Numbered from the stretch's first letter, positions 22,361-33,984 are shown. The stretch: 64,000 nt of DNA from Leptodontidium sp. MPI-SDFR-AT-0119 (GCA_020726505.1 JAHLEZ010000016.1:744001-808000), one strand, 5' to 3'. A program made the numbers and translations. Notes: generated from the letters alone by a model not told the origin.

Positions 22361-23281
22361 ATTGCGGCATGGGCTATCATTCAGGGTCTTCGAGATAGCA
22401 GAGTAGGCAAGGTTTCCGAGCGTCCCGGTGCTCGCTTACAGCACAACAAACCCCGTAACTAGCTTTGAACGTGACTTTTAGCGAGCCTCACGAAAAAGGG
22501 AGAAATCTTAGTCTGTAGCTCACCGACTTTATGATCTCTGAGCCGAAGGTGGTTCATGAGCAAGGACCTCTGCCTGCGATATATTATACTGTCCCATTAA
22601 CCGTGAAGCCAAATGAAGTGCTGCTTTGCCCTCTGCTTCTGGCGTGTTTGGGTGGTTAGCACGCTCAGGCATTTCTTGATCCGCTGAATTATCGCATTGT
22701 CAATGTCGGCTGTGGAAGAGCTGGCTCAAGCAGGCCACCGTCGGGATCGAAAGTGTGTTTCTTGGCTGGCATGGTTCGCATCGTCTGGTCCCGTAGGGGA
22801 GGGTGTTGTAAAATATCGGATCGGAGGAGTTGTTAAAGAAAAGATACTTCAAGACCTTTGAATCTACTGAACTTCGTTCATGGTGATATCTTACTGGGAA
22901 CGACGCGTTTTGATTTATGTAGAAGCTGAATGAATGCTCATTGTATTGAGTTCCGGAATAAATCTACATCAACTTCGAGTGGGAAATAGCTTACATAGAC
23001 CGGTCCAAGAATAGAATGGCTAGAGGCCTTGAACACTACTACCACTACTTGGGGAAGGATTCGCCGATTATATTTAGTAACCTAAGGTGGTATCATAATG
23101 AGCATGGCAAAATCTTGGAAGCCTAGAAGGGCCATCGCAAGAACAACTTCAAGTACGCTTCTCCTTCACATCGTAAAGACCCAATTCTCCTCCATCTTGC
23201 ACCAGTGAGTAAATCCCCTAGAACGGCATTGGCAATCCTGGAGGTCCCGTGTGCCGTCGTTCAACCTTGCGGCGCCGGTCG
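22361..23281. other. Intergenic between regulator start and permease end
   Basis: GC-balanced, no supported gene. It would hold the regulator promoter (near 22361 onward) and the permease terminator. Confidence 0.45.
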
Positions 23282-24655
23282 TTAAAATTTCGGGTCGGGC
23301 TTTTCTTGAATCTCCTGTGTACCAGTAGATGAAGTCTGAGGAGGTTGCTGCGCCTCTGCCTCACTCAAAACCTCTGCCCGAGCTGCTCTATTCCGGTAAA
23401 CAACCCCCCACCCACCTGCAATCGAACCGAAAATTTCCCACGCAAACAGAACAGGCAGAGCCCTCGAAAGCTAGTTGTACAACCTCCAGACCAAACCTGG
23501 AATAATATGCTCACTACCTGATGCCCTAAGAGTGCATATCCGAGTTTGTATAATCCGGGACTTAGCTCGAAAGGGAAGATAGTGCAAGTGATGTTGATGA
23601 TAACCCAGGGCAAAACGAAAAGGCTCAGATACGCCAAAGGCATAAACGCCGTCGCTGCATCGAGAACCAAGAAGTTGACGTGCATGTATAGCCATATCGC
23701 CATCCAAGTGAGCACAAACTGACTAGTCGATACACCCCAGTTCTCCTTGAATGCCCATATCTATCCGACCAGTGTTAACGAGGCGAGGAATGTGTAATTA
23801 ACTGACAGCTACGATCATCCGGATGAGGCCGACGTGGAGACTGGAGAGGTACCCGTATATGCCGAACGAGCTCGAGATGCCGTTTAGTGCCATGAGGAAG
23901 AAGAATTGCTGGATGATCGGTAGGACGAGGGTTACGGTGTTGTATAGGACTTTGGTTCCTTGCGGTGTCGGCATTATGTTTATCGAGGATGCCGAGATTG
24001 GATTTAGGAGGGCCAGTGTGGCGTTCGGGTCGTTGGTGTTTAGGGATTTGGCAGCTGCGGTGCCGTTGAGTGAGCCATATATGGAGCCGGCAGCTCCGAC
24101 GAGTATTTGCATGTTCGAAAGAATATAGCCCGATTGTACAGTCGGGTAGCGAGCTTCGTTATACTATTGAACAGTTTCGTTAGCTATGAACAATCCCAAT
24201 GTGCTGGCTGTATGTTCGGTGCGACTTACCACGTATGTCAAAGTATTGCTCGAATTGTATCCAGCAGCAGCAACTCCACCTCCAAGAGCAGCTGACAATC
24301 GATCGGAAGCACCATCTTGCGCAAATATCGCCGCCCAATAATCTCCCCTGCACACCGCATTCCGGATATCTTCGACGGTGCCAAAATCTTCAGCAGAACG
24401 GAAGTGTAAGGTCGGGAATTCGTCTCCTTTCAGGGCAGAGTACCCAGCTGACAAGGACTCTCCAATGACCCCCCTATCAAAATCAACGGCTAAAATATTC
24501 AAATTACTCGCTCGGTGAGTACTCCTCCAGACTGAGCCGTAGAGATACGACATAACGATGAAGAACATCATGATGACGGAAAGAGATGACATGACTACTC
24601 CAATTATGAAGGGTTTCCGTTTGCCATTCCAGAATGGATCGGTCCAGACATGCAT
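23282..24655 (-). pseudogene. SNG1/DUF3533-family membrane permease, disrupted
   Basis: Exons 24655-24230, 24163-23807 and 23760 onward, with introns of 66 bp and 46 bp. The protein has the SNG1 (nitrosoguanidine resistance)/DUF3533 layout: TDPFWNGKRKPF, a first TM segment, MSYLYGSVWR, LNILAVDFD, YNEARYP, a central TM set, then FVLTWMAIWLYMHVNFLVLD and WSGGC. Two defects end the normal frame near 23471-23480: one missing base after WSGGC and a TAG where CAG (N-Q-L) is expected. The family C-terminus (RALPVLFAWEIFG and on) continues in another phase to a TAA at 23282. The present ATG gives a different N-terminus from the original one, stranded at 22007. The family exports or tolerates toxic compounds at the plasma membrane. 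Confidence 0.75.
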
Positions 24656-25215
24656 TTCTGCTGCATGGAATTCCTACCGTCGCTGCTTTGCACCAGGTCC
24701 AGCTTGCCGGCAAGACGAGGTCCACAGCCACCACGGAGCAATTCAACATAAACAAAAGGCACTCTCGCTCTACACCCCTCTTCTTAGCAATATCACCCAG
24801 AGCAATGCCGCTGCGATATTCGTATTTTCCTGTCTGCTGACGATTCTAAGTTTCGCCTCTCAAGCTTCGGACTTGACGCGAACGGTCAACGATATTGACG
24901 GTATCGTAGACATTTTCCGACTTGTGCGCGGGGTAGCCGTTGTCGTGCTTCAAGAGAGGGACTCAATCGAGTGCTCAGAAATGAGCATTCTCTTACGGAA
25001 AGGCCACTTTACCTCACCTGATCATCATAGCAGTAGCAACCTCGGAACTTTCTTAGAAGCGGAACTCCAGTCATTGCTAAGAAGGCATCCCACCAGAAGA
25101 CGGCGTGTCATCGAGTTCGATTCTTAAGCGTCTCTGCGCTATCGAGTACCCTGGAAAGCTGTGGGGGAAGTACTACCACCTAATTTTGGCCTATCGGAGG
25201 ATGTTTTTCCGTTCC
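24649..25215 (+). pseudogene. UPC2-like Zn2Cys6 regulator, middle and C-terminal part
   Basis: Plus-strand text of the same regulator class begins abruptly at 24649 with HAFLLHGI and VAALH. It shifts phase near 24735 and continues AIQHKQKALSLYTPLL, IFVFSCLLTILSFA and IFRLVRGVAVVVLQE. After another phase change near 25115 it reads LKRLCAIEYPGKLWGKYYHL to about 25215, where AT-rich repeat sequence takes over. Its first residue follows exactly from the last residue of the fragment at 22020. It is not an independent gene: the long open frame 24558-25127 mixes two phases. Confidence 0.6.
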
Positions 25216-25989
25216 GGGACACCCTAAATCGCTAAATCAAGCACTAAAACAACATCTTAACCCCTATTAAATTAACTCTAAAATCACTTATAAAATACCC
25301 CTGGCTTATAAACTACTAATTAGCTGAGAATATATAAGCTGATTGGCTTAGGACTAGGGCTGAGCTAACTAACTAATATTAAATAGCGAGCTAATTGGCT
25401 AGCTAATAAGCCGGCTAACTTATTAGGACCTCTAGCAGATAAGTCCGGCCAACTGCGCCTGTTCGGGGATCTGATGTTTAACGGCCGGCTTAATATACTC
25501 CTCTTCTTACTATCCACTGTTTTAACTCTTAATATTTTCTATTAGGCGATAGCGGAAGTAGTCGGCTCGATACTTCTTAAAGATGATATTTCGCCGCCGA
25601 GTTCGAGTAATACTAATCTCCGTAGTAAGACGTCGAACTTCCGCCTCGACCTTTATTCTCTAAATCCTATAAGCTCTAGCTTTTATCTAAGCTCGTTACT
25701 CCTCAAGATCAACGATATATAGCTCTAAGGGAAGCGCTATGAGAACGTCGTTCGGCACGTGAATTAAAGTGCGAGGATCACGTATAAGGCTTATGACGTA
25801 CAAAAAGCGGACCCGCTGTCTGTAGACTGCGTATTTGGTTATATAACCTCTTTACCCCACGACACGTGATTTTTGCGCAACAGCTTATATAAGTAAGTAT
25901 ATATAAAATGCCATTTATAAAAAGTCGGTCGAGAATAGTAAATAAGACGTCGAATAACACTCTCTTATTAATATAAGCTCTATTATACA
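25216..25989 (-). other. AT-rich block with a possible DUF3435-like relic
   Basis: Minus-strand translation of about 25400-25700 gives VEAEVRRLTTEISITRTRRR, NIIFKKYRADYFRYR, and then HQIPEQAQLAGLIC, interrupted by stops. The order of a basic helical segment, a YF-type motif and a PE-A-LA-L-C motif recalls the C-terminal region of DUF3435/FluG-type proteins, a family that includes tyrosine recombinases of giant fungal elements. This is resemblance from memory only. No catalytic core is visible. Confidence 0.3.
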
Positions 25990-26073
25990 TGTTAGAAATA
26001 TGGGCTGTAGCGTAGATCTCAGTACCTACGTACATATGATCACGCTGCCCCTATTTCCCCTATTACTCTGTAC
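25990..26073. repeat. 85-bp LTR-like repeat, copy 1
   Basis: Begins TGTTAGAAATATGGGCTG and is nearly identical to 53378-53462, ending at CTATTACTNTGTAC in both. The TGTTAGAAATA start is typical of a retroelement LTR edge. The full unit is not delimited. Confidence 0.5.
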
Positions 26074-26132
26074 GCTCTCTCAGATAGAATTCTACATGCT
26101 TTTCTATCAATACACTACTAAGTTCGGGTTAT

Positions 26133-27948
26133 TGTTACGGCTGGCAAGAGGTTGATACTGCGAGTTGACTCTAGCTTTGTATTTGGGCCTAATGTTACGC
26201 TCAGAATCGAGAAGAAAAGACAAGGAGAAAAGGAGAGCTCTCTGTAAGAGAGAGCTCGAGTATAAATACACGAAGGATCCTCCTAATAGGGCCTAGCGTA
26301 GTCGAGCGCCATTTACATTAATATGTCGTATACTCGCCACCTAGTCCTCTTGATTAGGCTTAGCGCCGTTGTATAGCCGGCGATGTTACGAGTTATATCA
26401 GTTAAAATACGAGGCGTATTAGAGGTCGTAATATTACCCCCCCCTCCTAAAAAACTGCGTTCGCGTAGTTATAGCTATAATCGTATTATCCTCTAAGTCG
26501 TTATAGTCGTCGATACCCGCGTTATAAGCCTCTAGTTATTTTAGGAGAACTCTTAGTAGGCCTTTAGTATTAGGATATTCTAAGTGGAACCGTTTAATTA
26601 TATACGAAGCTATTATAGTATTCGAGTATAAGTATTACTCTAGGTCTTTATCGGCGCCTAGTTACTTAATATAGTAGAATAGCTTATTCTATATAACTTT
26701 AGAGCTAAGGATGCCTTTAATTTCCTACTTATCTTGCTTAAGTAATAACTAAATAAGTGTCGGCGTAACTTTAGCTTATCTTAATAAGAGGTTATTAACG
26801 TACTTATAGAGCGAGTACAAGTAAAAGACAGGATATATTTGTTAGTCCTCTAGGAGCTTGATTTTCTAACTCTCTTCTTCTTTAGCGAGTACTTTAATTA
26901 GGCTATACTACTTATTAAAGAGCTTCCTTAAAGGTCAGTTGACATTTTAGTTTCAAGTGTGGACTAGTACTAAGTCGCTAACGTCTTAGTTAACGGCGCG
27001 CCGCTTATTGTTCCCTAGTCGTTTTATTTTCTCTTATTAATCCTTTAAGAACGATTATATAACCTCTATAACCTCCTTTATTTATAATACTACTTATAAA
27101 GCCTCCTCGTAATTAAGTTTCTTTATTACTATAGCCAGAGGCTTTAGGTTAATTAAATCCTAAGAAGTCCCTGGCTTAACGCTATTAAGTAATTAAAAAG
27201 GGGATAAGTTACTTAGAGACTCTTGTAAAAGCGTTAATTAAGTAATATTTATAATTAATAGGAGGTTATTTTAATTGTCTTAGTAATAATAATAAAAGTG
27301 GCAAAGCCGCTACTTAATATATTAGTTTATTACTTTTATTTAGCCGTTAACGTTTAAATTATATACTGTTATAAGCTTTACCTTAGTCCCGAGAATATAG
27401 TAATACTTCTTTTAAAAGGAGGAGACGAACTAAGGTCCTCAGTCCGAGACAATAGAATTTAGTATACTAAAGTATTAAGTTTAATAAATAAGAAAAAGAA
27501 TAGCTATGCCCTTTACTATGATTGTATTATTACAAGGTATTAAGACCGGTTTCTTAAATAAGCGGTTAATAATAATTATAGTAAAGTTATAGCCGTGCTT
27601 ATTTAATAGTAACTTTGTAAAGTTTATTATAAGGTGTTAGTACGGCCAAGCAGGGATTAGTAGGGGGTGTAAAAAACTAGGAGTCTTATTTCTACGGGCC
27701 TTTTATTAGGAATAACTATAGTTTACTACGTATTAAGCTATATCCGTAGTAAGGCTATTTTAATAGTATTTGCGACTAAGTAATAACTTTATCTTTCTAA
27801 TCCCCGCGTGTGCTACCGAAGGTTAGGAGTGTATATAACGAATAAGTGTCGTGCGAAGCTCTAGCGGCTCTAAGGGCACTTCCAGGCGTCCTTAAAAAAG
27901 TAACTTATCGTTTACTAGCTTGTAATTTAACGATTATTCCCTAGCTTT
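26133..27948 (-). mobile_element. Truncated Ty3/gypsy (chromovirus-type) copy with one LTR
   Basis: A 301 bp LTR (26133-26433, TGTTACGG...GTCGTAATA) is followed by a C-rich tract that is the polypurine tract of the minus strand, and then by the 3' part of the internal region. It follows the complete element at 54624 with only scattered transitions up to 27948, where homology stops in the middle of pol. No second LTR follows. The copy is far more AT-rich than the one at 54624, so RIP has hit it harder. Confidence 0.8.
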
Positions 27949-28367
27949 AAGTCTCAGGAGCTTGTTCTCAAACACTTGCAGGATTTCTACGACCATGTAC
28001 AGACAGTGCACGCCATCATCCTTCGGGAACTAAGATTTGGGCGTTCAACGAAATAAACTGCATACCATATCATTTATAGGTCGTCAAATTACTATTATTA
28101 TTCACTAATGTTTTCATTCTTCTTGATGCGTTTTGACTTCGATGGAGGTTTCTTTACCACACAATGTACGGTCGTGTATTTACTCGGTAAACACAAGGTG
28201 GTTGGGGACCTTGAAGATCAAGAGGTAGGTGTATCACGTACGGGAATACAGTTACTAGTATGGTTGAGAATGCTATTCTAGTTGAGCACGAAGCTCCTAT
28301 CTAATGGCAAACCTGCTAGTCTTATATAGAACCTTCGTTTAGGTTGGATCACCTGGACCCCGAAATC
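27949..28367. other. Junction region, no supported gene
   Basis: A short plus-strand open stretch near 27957-28050 (LVLKHLQDFYDHVQTVHAII) looks protein-like, but I do not recognise it and it has no start or context. Confidence 0.35.
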
Positions 28368-28650
28368 TTAGAGATCCATCACGTGACCCAAGCCGCGGAG
28401 GACCGATGCCAAATCACCGTGATCTGTGATACTAAAGTTATTCTTCCACATCATCCAGAAGCTCCAACCTCCACAAACAGCCGCCAACCAGCCCAAAACG
28501 GCCCCTAGAAAGTTGTACCTGTCCCTAGAGTCAAGCTTGATGTGGACTAGTGCGACAAGTGGCGCAAAGGCGTGTGAATAACTTACAGGCGATTAAGCGA
28601 AGCATTTCCAGGCTCCGAACACGCAAAGTCGGCGTCTTTACCTTAAAGTA
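28368..28650 (-). pseudogene. C-terminal remnant of an unidentified membrane protein
   Basis: An exon up to 28587 (ACSEPGNASLNR) joins through a 62 bp intron (28586-28525, GTAAGT...CTAG) in frame to DRYNFLGAVLGWLAAVCGGW and FWMMWKNNF. It ends DLASVLRGLGHVMDL with a stop at 28368-28370. One clear transmembrane segment is present. Upstream the sequence becomes AT-rich and unreadable, so the N-terminal part is gone. I do not recognise the family. Confidence 0.45.
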
Positions 28651-28863
28651 ATGAAATAGCAGCTTAATCAATAGCTTTTTAAATCAAGAAAGTGTTAAAA
28701 AAGAAGCTGATTAATACTTTCCCTAACTAAATTTTGAGATTATTCTTTTGCGTTTAAAATCCAATTGTTCATTTAGCTGTGGAAAACCCAGTGGTGACTG
28801 ACTACCAACAATAGCCTCGCTTCATCCCCTTCCTCTTACCGCAGGCCACAAACAAGCCATCTA

Positions 28864-29886
28864 CTACAACCAAGCCGATGTCATATTTGGGCCGCTCAAG
28901 TAGACATTGATCTGCATAGCCTGGAGCTTGCCGTTGAAGAATTGAAGCAACTCGAGCGTATCACCGGTAGCACCAAAAGGCTCCAGCAAGGGGATATCAC
29001 CCGCTGTGGCCACCTCGTCGATCCATGCCTGCTGAGCTATATGGGCGGCGGTCATGGAGTTCGGTATGAAGGCCGACTCGGTTTCGTTGGCGTAGGGGTA
29101 GACTGTGCCGGGAACAATGCCGCTGGTAATGACGAAACCGAGCTCCTCGTCGATGACCAGGTTGGTTCGTGCGTTGGCGTCGTAAGGATGGTCTGAGCGC
29201 CAGCTACATCCCAGAGGCGTAGCCGAAGCATTTCCATAGTTTCCGGTATCGATGACGCTCCAGCCCAATTCGGTGAAGTAGCAGTTGTCGTCGACAGCGA
29301 CGGAGAGGTTGGTGGCCGGATTGCTGGGGGTAGAGAAGAGACTGATGCTGATGGCCTCTAGATCTGCTCGGCTGGGCTTGGTTCGATTCGCGGGGGGGTT
29401 CATCAACGGCTTGTAGTTGGCTGGAAGCTCCTCGGACGAGAATGAGAAGCCGTGGTCGCCACGGAAGCGGTTGATGAAGAGCTCCAGCTCGGTGATGTTG
29501 TTCCCAACCACCTTGAAGCGGGCTCTCAGGACATTCTTGACATGATCGTTGCCTTCGCTGATATCCAGGGCGAAGTAGGCTGTGCCGTTGGTGGTGTCAA
29601 TGGCCAACACATTGGGCGGGCCGGTCTTGGTGATGGTGCGCCACGAGGTCATCATGCCAAGCGCTGCCGGGTGCGAGTTCTCAGTGGCCTTGTATCTCCT
29701 GGCTAACGGCAACGAATACGGATCGTGGGCCACCATGGAATCCAGAATTCTGGTCACCATGTTCGTCATGCACCACCGGGAGCTGGAACAGTTGCTGGAC
29801 GAATCGTCGCGGGTGTGCAACATGGCCGGTACTGCGGACGCCGCTCCGGCGAGCAGCAGGGCAACTGCTGCTGTGCTTAGACGCAT
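28864..29886 (-). CDS. Secreted DUF8021-type protein
   Basis: Intronless, 340 residues. The signal peptide is MRLSTAAVALLLAGAASA. The first domain (about 36-150) follows the DUF8021 pattern: a cysteine pair near the start, then ILDSMVAHDPYSLPLARRYKATENS, a segment with YFALDISEG, and LRARFKVVGNNITELELFINR, a SnoaL/NTF2-like cone fold with no known enzymatic role. The second half (about 150-340) has two more cysteines, a DNCYFTELGWSVID stretch and several N-glycosylation sites. Related proteins in other fungi are secreted and uncharacterised. A TATA-like run lies near 30045-30058, about 160 bp upstream. The gene looks intact. Confidence 0.75.
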   Translation of the reverse strand: MRLSTAAVALLLAGAASAVPAMLHTRDDSSSNCSSSRWCMTNMVTRILDSMVAHDPYSLPLARRYKATENSHPAALGMMTSWRTITKTGPPNVLAIDTTNGTAYFALDISEGNDHVKNVLRARFKVVGNNITELELFINRFRGDHGFSFSSEELPANYKPLMNPPANRTKPSRADLEAISISLFSTPSNPATNLSVAVDDNCYFTELGWSVIDTGNYGNASATPLGCSWRSDHPYDANARTNLVIDEELGFVITSGIVPGTVYPYANETESAFIPNSMTAAHIAQQAWIDEVATAGDIPLLEPFGATGDTLELLQFFNGKLQAMQINVYLSGPNMTSAWL

Positions 29887-30244
29887 CTTAGCTCTGAGAG
29901 CTGAGTGGAATACAACAAGGCTCGAGCAAGTTCTTCGCGCTCAAGCTGGCTTCGAGGTGGAGATGGGAATCGAGATGTGAATCGATAGGAGGAAGTGAAG
30001 TAAAGTAGAATAGAATCTTAAGCAAAGGGGAAAGAGCTGGGTTTATTATATACATATATTTTCTACCTTGTATATCAAAAAAGTACAGACCTCAGATGGT
30101 CACGAGCTGAGGCGGGGATCCCCAGGCTTCCCCATATTCCGATTGCAATCCCATCCCCCACAACCCTCTATATTACCCGGCCGCGTGGCATCACCATGGG
30201 GATAGATGGTCATCATGTGGTGATCGGCACAATACTCTAATGAA

Positions 30245-30333
30245 GTTTCTCGGGAAAGTCCCCCGCATCCCTATACCCCGACCACCCACAACCCGAATGC
30301 CCTCTTAACCCAAAAGAGCTCTTCTTAGACTCT
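30245..30333. repeat. 89-bp direct repeat in MFS promoter, copy A
   Basis: GTTTCTCGGGAAAGTCCCCC through CAAAAGAGCTC to AGACTCT is repeated at 30414-30502 with about ten substitutions. The unit is GC-rich, unlike the 80 bp spacer between the copies. Confidence 0.75.
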
Positions 30334-30413
30334 ATAGATCGTAATGATAATAGAGTAACCCAGATTCTCCACAAATATCATACTAACATAAAATATCACG
30401 GTATTATTTTTAT

Positions 30414-30502
30414 GTTTCTCGGGAAAGTCCCCCACATCCTTTTACCTCGATCACCCACAACCCGAATGCCCTCTTAACCCAAAAGAGCTCTCCCCAGACT
30501 CT
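30414..30502. repeat. 89-bp direct repeat in MFS promoter, copy B
   Basis: Second copy, same orientation, ending about 140 bp upstream of the transporter ATG at 30641. It may act as a duplicated regulatory unit. Confidence 0.75.
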
Positions 30503-30640
30503 GCGGCCGCGTGCAACGTACAAATGTCGCTGCACATCAAGGCTCGAGTGTATCCTTGATAGAGACTCTCCCTGTCTGATATCAAGCGGTACTGTTCTTC
30601 GACTTCGCAGCACCTTCAGCAGATGATAACGTAGAGATAA

Positions 30641-32537
30641 ATGGTCAACATGGGCGGAGACACAAAAGCAGCTCCTATGGAGGAGAGAATCGAGATTGCG
30701 CCTGCACTGGATGAGGTTATTCATAGCCCTCATCACTGGCACACTCTGGGCCATGTCAGACTTCGCGATGCCGAGACCAACAAGATCATCCTACTCCCAC
30801 CACCATCGCTCGATCCCAATGACCCATTGAGATGGCGAGTTTCTCTTTTTCCTTCTCTAGCTAAATCAAGAAAGTCATTACTGACTGACAATGACTCTAG
30901 GTCAAAGGCCTATAAAATCTGGATTGCCATCCTCGTATCCACGGCAATGGTCATGTGCAACTTCATGGCCGCTGGCCCAACCATCGCCATGGTCTCCGTT
31001 GCGAAATCCTACTTTCCTGATGAATCGCCTGATGTTTCCATTCCCAAGGTCGCCTATTTCTTCAATAACAGTGCCTTGGCACAAGGCGTCGGAAATATCA
31101 TCTGGGTGCCAATCACGATCAAGTACGGACGCCGACCCGTCTACATCTTTGCTTTCGTCGTTTACTTTTTCATGATCATCGGATCCGGCGCGGCCACGAC
31201 CTACGCAGGTGAAATCGTCACCAGATTGTTTCTCGGCCTTGCTGGTGGTGCTGGTGAATGTCTTGCACCACTGACCATCACCGACATCTTTTTCCTCCAC
31301 GAGCGTGGTCTTTACATGGCGTGAGTGCTCTCGACTCCCTCAATTTAAAGATCATACACTAAAGACATGTCAAGTATCTACAACGCCGCCCTTTCCACGG
31401 GCGTAGCATTCGGCTCCGTCATCTCAGGTCTCATCACCATCAACCACGGATGGCGCGTTATCTACTGGGTAGGAGCCGCCCTTGTTGGATCCACCCTGCT
31501 ATGCGTTGTCTTCTTCTTCCCCGAGACCGCCTACGAACGCCTCAACCATAATCTCACTGCTGATCCAGCAGCTCTGCACACGGAGAAGGCCCCTATCGGC
31601 GGCGGCAGCCACTCTGAGGATCACGAGGCAGGCATCACCAACATCCCCAGGAAGATGAGCTACCTTAAAACCCTACGTCTGTGGGATGGCCGTAGATATA
31701 CCGACGAGTCGCTTTGGAAAATGATCATCCGTCCAATTGGTCTCATCACTCTACCACCTGTCTTCTGGGCTACCATCGTCATGTCCGTCACCATCGGCTT
31801 CCTTGTCGCTATCTCTTCTAACATCGCAAGCGCGATGCAGTCTGCCTACGGCTTCAAAGCATATCAAGCTGGTTTGTGCTATATTGCAGCCATTCTCGGC
31901 TCTCTGCTCGGTATCCTACTCGGTGGCCCATTCTCTGACTGGGTCGCTGATTACTTCACCAGGCGCAACGGCGGAATCAGAGAGCCTGAGATGCGTCTTC
32001 CTGCTATTATGTTGGCTGTAGTTGCTTCACCACTAGCTCTGCTCTTGTACGGCTTCGGTATTCAGAACCAGATGCACTGGGTGGTCCCAACTATGGGATT
32101 GTTCTTCAGTAAGTTTCGTGTTCTGATACAGCAAAGAATTTCTCTAATAGCAATCTCTAGTCTCATTCGCCGTCACTCAGGGAACCAACGTCTCCTTCAC
32201 CTACTGCATCGACTCATACCGCCCAATTGCTGGAGAAGTCACAGTTACCCAGCTTGCCTTCAAATGTAAAGAATTCCACCACGTTAAAGATTGAGATCGT
32301 TGTGCTAATTCCTTTTTTCCCCCAGCTTGTTTCGGCTTCCTCCTTTCATTCTACACCAACGTCTGGGTCGAGAAGGGTTACGGTCTGGCATACGGCGAAA
32401 TGGCAGCCATCTCTGGAGGATGCCTCCTGCTATGGATACCACTATTCATCTGGGGACGATCTATCCGTCGCTCTTCTCTGAAGTGGCGTGTAGTCTCATT
32501 CATTAGCTGGGCTGACGATCGTGAGGTCGGCGAGTAA
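30641..32537 (+). CDS. MFS transporter, DHA1-like
   Basis: Five exons (30641-30834, 30901-31320, 31375-32108, 32161-32265, 32326-32537) give 554 residues. Introns 2-4 are ordinary (GTGAGT, GTAAGT and GTAAAG donors). The first best fits a GC-AG intron (30835-30900, GCGAGT...CTCTAG), giving DPLRWSKAYKIW. Because it is 66 bp with no stop, retention would add 22 residues in frame. The protein has 12 predicted TM segments, the MFS motif after TM2 as KYGRRPVY, a central hydrophilic loop (about 290-345) and PETAYERL after TM6, which is typical of drug:H+ antiporter-like fungal transporters. The substrate is unknown. The duplicated promoter segment upstream may control it. Confidence 0.85.
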
Positions 32538-33984
32538 ATGAGAGAAATCAATTACGGTATGGAGAAAAAAGAGAATAGAACTGAGAGCTTGATGGGTCTA
32601 ACAAGAAACGGATCGAGCATCTCGTGAATAGTTTCGATCTCGGTTAGCAAAACGCTTCTCTGGTTCCCATATACAGTACTCCATCAGAAGTTTGGGCCAC
32701 GCCAAGATTAGGCGAAAAATTATGAAGTACTCAACAACCTTCACTTAATAATATCTTGACAACTACTAGTCGTACAATAAGAACAAGTAAACCAAAGAAT
32801 TGCAAGAACCTCTTGATCAAAACTTTTTTAGTACTCCGTGTGCTACTTATTATATTAGCTTTGCCTTAATATTTCTTAAACCTCATCGTCTTATTCCTGC
32901 CTTTAACCCTTTTTTTATGTTTAGGACTACGGAGGCAGAAAATAAATCCCTTTTATTTTCTATTTACCTTACTTACTATAGTAGCTCGTTTGTATTTCTT
33001 TTGCTCTTCCTTTCTTTTTTTTTTTGTTATCCCCTCTGCGCAGTTGTATATTAGACTGTTGTTGTATTATCTACGTATGGTGTATTCGAGCTCCCTGAAT
33101 ATGGAGCTCGCGGGCGCTTTGGCTATGGTGCCTTTGATTGGGTTCGCTTAGCCGACCTACCATACATAACCTGCACGACACTGATACATTTGAGAATTCC
33201 CAAAGCCCCTTCGTATTTAATCGAACTTCGATTATCCTCTTTTAGCTAAAAGGAAAATAATTCGAATCTCATTTAACATTCGATATTATTTCTTCTCTTA
33301 ATTAATAAATCCTTTACTAATACTCGTTCGTTATCGAAGTGGATACTTTAAACGCAATCGACTTCGCGTAAATAGTTATTTTAATATAATCTTAAATTAA
33401 ACTACGCGTACGAAGAGACATCTTTCTCTAAGCTGCTAATGAATTTAAGAATAGAAAGGAAAAGCTACTATATTATAATTTACTAAGACTAGTGCGTTAA
33501 ATAAAATATTTATATTCAAGCATAAAGCGGCTTTTTAAGCTTATAAAAATGTAATTAGTTTAATATAAGTTACTGAAAAGAAGAGATTTTGTGTGAATGA
33601 TGATTCTATTGTAAAGGGGATTTCTAGGTTTATATAACTACTTTAGCTTATCACGTGTGTATTCGCTTAGGTAGCCGAATTAGGTAATGTAAGCTCAAAC
33701 GAGCTCAAACGAGTCTTTACCGAATACAGTTGCTTCCGGTAGTTTGAGACGCAAAGCCCGGAGCTTCGTACAACCATTGTTTTAGCCTAGGAAAGCCGTG
33801 TATCAGAAGCCTTGGATTCCATGGCTGTAACTTGTGGACGTCGGAGCTCTGTATTAGACGTATGTGGCTTGTTTTAAGCTATTTCCGGCTGATTAAGCCT
33901 AGAATAGGCTTTATTAAGTATATAAGCGAGCTTTAAGCGAGGTAATTATATTATAATCTTTATAGTTACTACTATTACTTCTAT
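32538..33984. other. 3' flank then AT-rich RIP block
   Basis: No gene supported. From about 33180 the sequence becomes strongly AT-rich. Short open frames such as 32800-33054 are low-complexity. Confidence 0.45.

Noticed and set aside
24558..25127. 189-codon plus-strand frame as a complete gene
   Set aside because: Its first part is antisense to the permease; the rest is regulator sequence that changes phase at both ends, so it is a pseudogene fragment.
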